From JBKQHQ01 sp052148715 (GTDB lineage Bacteria; Pseudomonadota; Alphaproteobacteria; Rhizobiales; Xanthobacteraceae), in contig JBKQHQ010000144.1 of the NCBI GenBank assembly GCA_052148715.1, positions 14,271 to 78,270 of the forward strand: 64,000 nt of DNA. Direction: 5' to 3'. The notes under the pieces are model-generated. The model searched no databases and had not been told where the DNA came from. It worked only from the letters and a program-made list of their open reading frames with translations. A program made the position numbers and the translations under genes. Below are positions 59,428 to 64,000 of the stretch, in pieces. Within the stretch, counting starts at the first letter, position 1, and the number at the start of each line of letters is the position of its first letter.

Positions 59428-60228
59428 TCAATAGTAAATCGCTCCGGGTGCGCCGCCCCCCGCGGCAATCGTATCGCCATTGATTGCCACCGACTTCGGC
59501 GAGGCCAGGAAGGCGACCACATGGGCGACCTCCTCGGCCGTGATCAACCGGCCAACGAGATTGGATCTTGCCATCCTCTGCTCGATTTCGGCCGTGCTGA
59601 CGCCCTTCGCCTTGGCCTCGCGTTCGACCGCCTCGGGCGTCTTTTCAGTGCGCGTGCGACCGGGATGCACGCAAACCACCGAGATGCCGTGCGGTCCGAG
59701 CTCGTCGGCGAGGTTTTTCGTCAGCGCGGCCACGCCGACGTTGCGGATCGAGCCGACAATGGTTCCGGTGTGCCTCGCCGCAAGACCGCTGACGTTGATG
59801 ATGCGGCCGCTGCGCCGGCTCGCCATATGCGGCGCGACCTCGCGAGCGGTGCGCAGGTAGCCCATGACCTTGACGTTCATGTCCGCAAAGAAATGCTCGT
59901 CCGTGATCTCGGCGAGCGCCGGGGGCTTTGCTTGCCCTCCCGGCGCCGCGGCACAGTTGACCAGAATATCGATGCGCCCAAACGCCGCGAGCACATCGGC
60001 CACCATGGCCTTGACGGCCGCGTCATCGCCGGTGTCGGCGGTGAACCCCTTTATCCGGCGGCCGGTCGCGCGCGAGATTTCCGTGGCGGCGGCTTCAAGC
60101 ACCGCCGCATTGCGCGCGACCAATGCGACATCCGCGCCCTCTCTTGCGAGCTCGCGCGCGACCGCCTTGCCGATGCCGCGGCTGCCGCCGGTGACGATGG
60201 CAACCTTATCTTTCAGCTCGAGTTCCAA
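59428..60228 (-). CDS. SDR-family protein lacking the usual YxxxK catalytic pair
   Basis: A 266-residue Rossmann protein. NAD(P) site TGGSRGIGKAV, NCAAAPG and the Ser of INVSG are present. Where YxxxK should stand, the sequence is TGTIVGSIRNVGVAALTKNL: no Tyr, and Asn at the Lys position. HPGRTRTEKTPEAVEREAKAKGV follows. It may use a different acid/base, act on another substrate class, or bind without catalysis. TTG at 60228 is chosen because GGAGAAACGC lies just before it. Confidence 0.8.
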   Translation of the reverse strand: MELELKDKVAIVTGGSRGIGKAVARELAREGADVALVARNAAVLEAAATEISRATGRRIKGFTADTGDDAAVKAMVADVLAAFGRIDILVNCAAAPGGQAKPPALAEITDEHFFADMNVKVMGYLRTAREVAPHMASRRSGRIINVSGLAARHTGTIVGSIRNVGVAALTKNLADELGPHGISVVCVHPGRTRTEKTPEAVEREAKAKGVSTAEIEQRMARSNLVGRLITAEEVAHVVAFLASPKSVAINGDTIAAGGGAPGAIYY

Positions 60229-60395
60229 AGCGTTTCTCCGTTGATGACGAGGCAACGATCACTCAGGCCCGCGTTGGCGGGCTCATTCCGCCTTGATCTT
60301 CGCCTCGGGAATGATGATTAGCAAAGTGCTTCAAGCCGGTTCTCGGTCTGCGGCCGTGGAACCTTTTGCTGTCGCGCCGCGCCGAGGTTTGCCTC

Positions 60396-60878
60396 TCAAG
60401 CTCCATTTTTCGGTGACGAACCCTCGCGAGTGCTGTCCGCGGCATCGGACCCCTTGCCCGCAGCGTTGGTCAGCGTGCGCACCAAGTCGACACGACTGAT
60501 AATGCCGACGAGTTGGTTTCCGCGCACGACCGGCACACGCTTGATGTCGCGCCTAAGCAGTCGCGCGACCTCCTCGATCGGCAGGTCTTCCGGGACGGTC
60601 ACCACGCCCGGCGTCATGACCTCTTCGACCCTACGGTCGAGAGGGGACCGTGCCGGGCCCATCAGCACTTCGAACCAACGAGGCCGTGCCGCGTCCGCGC
60701 CAAACTCGGCGTGGCGCAGAAAGTCACGTTCGGTGACGATACCGACGAGGCGTCCGTCGCCATTGACCACCGGTAGGCCGCTGATCTGGTTTTCGAGCAT
60801 CAAGCGCCCCGCCTCGAAGACCGGGGCGTCCGCTCGTACCGACACCACGCGGCGTGTCATTACATCGCTGGCTTTCAT
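60396..60878 (-). CDS. CBS-domain pair protein
   Basis: A 160-residue protein made of two CBS motifs (VMTRRVVSVRADAPVFEAGRLMLENQISGLPVVNGDGRLVGIVTERDFLR and VMTPGVVTVPEDLPIEEVARLLRRDIKRVPVVRGNQLVGIISRVDLVR), joined by a 25-residue linker. Such proteins bind adenosine nucleotides and regulate partners. The C-terminal tail is low-complexity. It stands alone; nearest gene on the same strand is the hydrolase 136 bases upstream. Confidence 0.87.
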   Translation of the reverse strand: MKASDVMTRRVVSVRADAPVFEAGRLMLENQISGLPVVNGDGRLVGIVTERDFLRHAEFGADAARPRWFEVLMGPARSPLDRRVEEVMTPGVVTVPEDLPIEEVARLLRRDIKRVPVVRGNQLVGIISRVDLVRTLTNAAGKGSDAADSTREGSSPKNGA

Positions 60879-61014
60879 GGGTAATGCCCTCGGCGCTTAA
60901 GCAGCTTTCGGCGACGGTCTCGCCTCGCATGGGCCGAATGATAGCAGCGACAGGGGCTGCGGTTAATCCCGCCTTCGCACCGGCGCAACGCCCGCGAGCC
61001 GGAATTCGGGCTGG

Positions 61015-61884
61015 TCATACCTCGAGGAAAACCCGTAATTCCGCCAAAACCTCGTCCAGCCGGTCGTGGTGGAGCCAATGTCCCGCCTTCGCGATGGCTA
61101 CGAACCGCGCCTGCTTGAAGTGAGCGAGCACGCCGGCTTGGCTCGGATCGGGCAGGGCGCTTTCGTCCCCGCGCAGCAGGAGGGTGGGGCAGGCAATGCG
61201 CGACCACAGCTCGACATGTTCGTCGGGCGATAGCCGATACGGCGCCCGCGCCTGCTGATAGTCATCGAATTTCCAGCTGAAGGAGCCGTCCGGATTGCGC
61301 CTGAGCGCGTGCCCGGCAAGATACAGCGCTTGGCCGGCCGTCAGGCGTTTGTTATGGGCCAGCATGCGCTCGGCGGCGGTTTCGACGCTCGCATAGCGTC
61401 GGACCTTGCGGACTGCGATCCCGTCGAGCTGGGTGACCCAGGCGTTGATCCGTTCGTGGATCGGCGATGGGCGCCGGCCCGGCAGCACCGTGACGCCATC
61501 GAGCACCGCCAGGCGTGACACCCGGTCCGGATAGGCGCCCGCATATATCAGACTAATCATCCCGCCCATCGAGTGACCGACGAGCACGGCCTCTTTCAGT
61601 TGTGCGTGCCGCAGCAATCCGGCGAGGTCATACAAATAGTCCGCGAGGCTGTAGCTGCTGCCCTTGGCCCAGTCAGAGTCGCCGTGGCCGCGCAGGTCAG
61701 GGGCGATGACATGAAAATTCGTCCGCAGCGCGGTTGCGACCGCGTCCCAGCTGCGGCAATGATCACGCCCGCCATGGATGAGGATTAGCGCAGGCGCGGT
61801 GTCGTTGCCCCAATCGGCGTAGTGGAGCCGCAGGCCCTGGGATTCATAGAAGCAGGCTGTCGGACCGGTCGAGGCTGCACTCAC
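61015..61884 (-). CDS. Alpha/beta hydrolase
   Basis: A 289-residue hydrolase: oxyanion-hole motif LIHGGRDHCRSW, nucleophile elbow VGHSMGGMISL, acid in LLRGDESALPDP and histidine in KAGHWLHHDRLDE. It looks like the group with C-C bond hydrolases and epoxide-hydrolase-like enzymes, but the substrate is open. GTG start at 61884 with AAGGAAATCC upstream. It lies 51 bases after the binding-protein gene and may be co-transcribed. Confidence 0.82.
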   Translation of the reverse strand: MSAASTGPTACFYESQGLRLHYADWGNDTAPALILIHGGRDHCRSWDAVATALRTNFHVIAPDLRGHGDSDWAKGSSYSLADYLYDLAGLLRHAQLKEAVLVGHSMGGMISLIYAGAYPDRVSRLAVLDGVTVLPGRRPSPIHERINAWVTQLDGIAVRKVRRYASVETAAERMLAHNKRLTAGQALYLAGHALRRNPDGSFSWKFDDYQQARAPYRLSPDEHVELWSRIACPTLLLRGDESALPDPSQAGVLAHFKQARFVAIAKAGHWLHHDRLDEVLAELRVFLEV

Positions 61885-61935
61885 CGTAGGATTTCCTTTG
61901 CCTGGCCGCGCGCGGGCCGGTAGGCCCGGCGCCGA

Positions 61936-63102
61936 TCAATGGGCCGGGTCCTTCACGGCCGGATAGGTTTCGAACTCCACGTTGTAGAGCTCGCCGTTTC
62001 GGCGCTCGACCTTGCGCATGTAGATGTTCTGCACGATGTCGCGCGTGCCCGGATCGATGCGGATGGGACCGCGCGGGCTCTCCCATGCCAGGCCTTTCAT
62101 CGCTTCCACGAGCGCCGGGCCCTCGGCCGCGCCGTTGGTCGCCGCAAGCGCCCGGTACAGGAGCTCCATCCCGTCATAGGCCGATACCGAGACGATGTTG
62201 GGCCGCCGGTTGTTCGCCTTCTCGAAAGCCTGCACGAAGCTGTCGTTCGCCGGCGAAGAATGCGCAACCGAATAGGGCCCGCCGGTGATGACGCCGAGGA
62301 CCGGATCGCCCATCCCGTTCAGGAGGTCGTCGTCCATCACGTCGCTCATCGAGACGATGCGGATGCCGGACTTGTCGAGACCGCGTTCGGCGAATTGCTT
62401 GGCGAAGATCCCGCCAATGCCGGACGGCACGAACGCGAACAGCGCTTGCGGCGCCTGATCGCGGGCGCGCTGCAGGAACGGCGCGAAATCGGGATTGGCG
62501 AGCGGCACGCGCAGGCGTTCGATGACTTTGCCGCCGCCGCCCTCGAAGGACTTGGCGAACCAGTCCTCGGCGTCGTGGCCGGGCGCGTAGTCGGAGACGA
62601 TCGATACGGCGTCCTTGACCCCGTTCTTGGCCGCCCAGGCGCCGACCACGTTGGCGATCTGCGGGATAGTCTGGATCGTGCGCACGATATAGGGCGAACG
62701 CTCGACGACCACCGAGGTCGAGGCGAGCGTCACGATCATCGGCACCTTCGCCTGCGTGGCGACCGGAGCCACCGCCAGCGCGATCGGCGTCAGGCCGAAC
62801 CCGAGCAGCACGTCGACGTGATCTTGCACGATGAGCTCCTGCGCGATCCGTTTCGAATTGTCGGCGACGCCGCCGTCATCCTTGACGATCGCTTCGATCG
62901 GTCGGCCGGCGACCGTGGCGCCCCGTTGCTGCAGGAAAAGATTGACCGCCGCGTTGGCCTGCCAGCCGGTCGACTGGAACGGCCCGGTCATCGGCATGAT
63001 CACGCCGATCTTGACCGGCCCCTGGGCGGACGCGGCCCCCGCCGCCGCCAGCAATGTCGCCATTGCGGCGAACAGACGCCCGAGGAAAACTACACGCTGC
63101 AT
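61936..63102 (-). CDS. LIV-type ABC transporter substrate-binding protein (orphan)
   Basis: A 388-residue periplasmic binding protein: signal peptide VVFLGRLFAAMATLLAAAGAASA, then VKIGVIMPMTGPFQSTGWQANAAVNLFLQQRG and a type I periplasmic fold (SDYAPGHDAEDWF, VFVPSGIGG-like segment AFVPSGIGGIFAKQF). GGAGGACGATC is the ribosome site. No permease or ATPase gene lies nearby; the alpha/beta hydrolase follows it, suggesting uptake plus hydrolysis of an ester or amide. Confidence 0.85.
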   Translation of the reverse strand: MQRVVFLGRLFAAMATLLAAAGAASAQGPVKIGVIMPMTGPFQSTGWQANAAVNLFLQQRGATVAGRPIEAIVKDDGGVADNSKRIAQELIVQDHVDVLLGFGLTPIALAVAPVATQAKVPMIVTLASTSVVVERSPYIVRTIQTIPQIANVVGAWAAKNGVKDAVSIVSDYAPGHDAEDWFAKSFEGGGGKVIERLRVPLANPDFAPFLQRARDQAPQALFAFVPSGIGGIFAKQFAERGLDKSGIRIVSMSDVMDDDLLNGMGDPVLGVITGGPYSVAHSSPANDSFVQAFEKANNRRPNIVSVSAYDGMELLYRALAATNGAAEGPALVEAMKGLAWESPRGPIRIDPGTRDIVQNIYMRKVERRNGELYNVEFETYPAVKDPAH

Positions 63103-63241
63103 GATCGTCCTCCGATTCCCCCTGACGCGCGCGAGCGCGAAACCCGCGCGAACGTTAATTGGGAACCAATCCCCGCTCAACCGCCAACCGCGCCAGGCGC
63201 GAAGGTTGGTCAATCGCTTGCAACAATCTTGCCAGGAGCCC

Positions 63242-63314
63242 GTAGGGCGGATTAGCCGAAGGCGTAATCCGCCGCTATGCCTGGGGTGGCGGATTACGCC
63301 TTCGGCTACGGGGT
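63242..63314. repeat. REPIN-like paired palindromes upstream of the RAYT gene
   Basis: GTAGGGCGGATTAGCCGAAGG...TAATCCGCC (63242-63273) and GGCGGATTACGCCTTCGGCTA (from 63288) are two REP palindromes in inverted order, about 75 bases before the RAYT start. The same arms occur at 29545-29638. RAYT genes are usually flanked by their cognate REP elements. Confidence 0.85.
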
Positions 63315-63388
63315 CGCCGCCGCGTCGCGCAGCCTTCGACCACCGCGCAGAAAGTCGCAACGCAGTGACAATCTGGTAGCTTTGGCGG

Positions 63389-63940
63389 ATGCCGAACTAT
63401 CGCCGCGCCTTCGTCCCCAACGGATGCTGGTTCTTCACGCTCAATCTGCTGGAGCGGCGCGGCACATTGCTCGTCGACCACGTTGACGCGCTGCGTGACG
63501 CGTTCGAGGAGACACGGAAGACATATCCGTTCGACATCGCGGCGATTGTAGTGTTGCCGAACCATTTGCACGCGATGTGGACGCTGCCGCCGGATGATGC
63601 GGATTTTTCGACCCGATGGAGATTGATCAAGACGCGATTTGCGAAGGCGCTGCCGATGCAAGAGCCGCGCTCCGTCGTTCGCCAGGCGCGCAACGAACGC
63701 GGCATCTGGCAGCGCCGGTTCTGGGAACATCTGATTCGCAACGACGCCGACTATGCGCGTCACGTCGAGTATTGTTACATCAATCCGGTCAAGCACGGGT
63801 TGGTGCGGCGCGTTCAGGACTGGCCGCACTCGTCGTTCCACCGCGATGTTCGGCGCGGCTTCTTCCCCCTCGAATTGAGCTGGTCCCGGTTGTCTGAACA
63901 GAATTTCCGCGTCGGTAAGTGGAGCGTCTGCCGGGGTTAG
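63389..63940 (+). CDS. REP-associated tyrosine transposase (RAYT)
   Basis: A 183-residue single-stranded-DNA transposase of the Y1/IS200-like class domesticated to mobilise REP elements. It has the HUH metal motif in VLPNHLHAMW and a catalytic tyrosine in the helix NDADYARHVEYCYINPVKHGL, plus the typical N-terminal RRAFVPNGCWFFTLNLLERRG and GIWQRRFWEHLIRN. Length and motifs look intact, so it may be active. A REPIN lies just upstream. Its stop overlaps the stop of the convergent transposase fragment. Confidence 0.92.
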   Translation: MPNYRRAFVPNGCWFFTLNLLERRGTLLVDHVDALRDAFEETRKTYPFDIAAIVVLPNHLHAMWTLPPDDADFSTRWRLIKTRFAKALPMQEPRSVVRQARNERGIWQRRFWEHLIRNDADYARHVEYCYINPVKHGLVRRVQDWPHSSFHRDVRRGFFPLELSWSRLSEQNFRVGKWSVCRG

Positions 63941-64000
63941 GCTGCCATGCGGATGGGCAGCGGGCCGAAGTAGGCTTGATCGGGCGTCGCTTCGTCAAGG
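63937..64000 (-). CDS. C-terminal end of an IS transposase
   Basis: The last 20 residues (LDEATPDQAYFGPLPIRMAA) fit the C-terminus of IS3/IS481-type integrase-core transposases, where TPD-x-A/V-Y-F closes the catalytic domain. The rest lies beyond the right edge. Its TAA shares bases with the RAYT TAG, so the IS end abuts the RAYT gene closely. Confidence 0.65.
   Translation of the reverse strand, partial: LDEATPDQAYFGPLPIRMAA

Noticed and set aside
1..64000. CRISPR arrays, tRNA or rRNA genes, prophage
   Set aside because: No regularly spaced short direct repeats, no cloverleaf or rRNA stretches recognised by eye, and no phage structural genes. tRNA absence would need a covariance scan to confirm.

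Overview
The window is GC-rich, gene-dense alphaproteobacterial DNA. The mix of genes (RegB/RegA redox pair, intracellular PHA depolymerase, MmcB, LIV-type and TRAP transporters, a Bug-family binding protein, UPF0280 and DUF1185 genes) and the many intergenic palindromes of the GTCATTGCGAG and GTCATCCCGGG kinds suggest a soil member of the Hyphomicrobiales, near the Xanthobacteraceae/Bradyrhizobium side. That assignment is inferred from gene content only. I see no rRNA, tRNA, CRISPR array, prophage or plasmid backbone.

Layout. 0-11 kb is mostly housekeeping and regulation: an Uma2 fragment, mtnA, mmcB, a divergent ArsR/MFS pair with a palindromic operator, regB-regA, an ABC-2 exporter, phaZ, an M48-type metalloprotease and a YciI protein. 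11.3-26.2 kb is an aromatic-acid region. The minus strand carries pcaF, ligI, ligA, ligB and ligC, then a DNA-binding/methyltransferase hybrid and three tandem MetE-like genes. The plus strand carries DUF3237, enoyl-CoA hydratase, feruloyl-CoA synthetase, HSD10-like dehydrogenase and 4HBT thioesterase. Together these can shorten ferulate-type side chains by CoA-dependent beta-oxidation and open protocatechuate-type rings by 4,5-cleavage as far as 2-pyrone-4,6-dicarboxylate hydrolysis. 26-32 kb holds a duplicated structured repeat, a secreted unknown, a MarR gene and a divergent TRAP transporter, which may import aromatic acids. 32-40 kb has an orphan VapB antitoxin, a ThDP enzyme, mutS, a cache protein, a DUF302/DUF202/small membrane protein operon and a membrane-anchored ParA-like ATPase.

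41-54.4 kb is the most distinctive part. A minus-strand operon encodes a molybdenum hydroxylase (FAD subunit plus a fused FeS-Mo subunit), a 6-hydroxynicotinate reductase-like protein, UPF0280, DUF1185 and a complete LIV-type ABC transporter with fused permeases. A facing enamidase gene and a MarR gene lie at its downstream end. This reads as import, hydroxylation, ring reduction and ring opening of a nicotinate-like N-heterocycle, with two genes (UPF0280, DUF1185) whose role is not known.

54.7-64 kb is mixed: Bug binding protein, a small Cys-rich secreted protein, two alpha/beta hydrolases, a GT4 glycosyltransferase, an atypical SDR, a CBS protein, an orphan LIV-type binding protein, and a RAYT transposase gene with adjacent REPIN-like palindromes (a second copy sits inside the TRAP operon), ending in the tail of an IS transposase.
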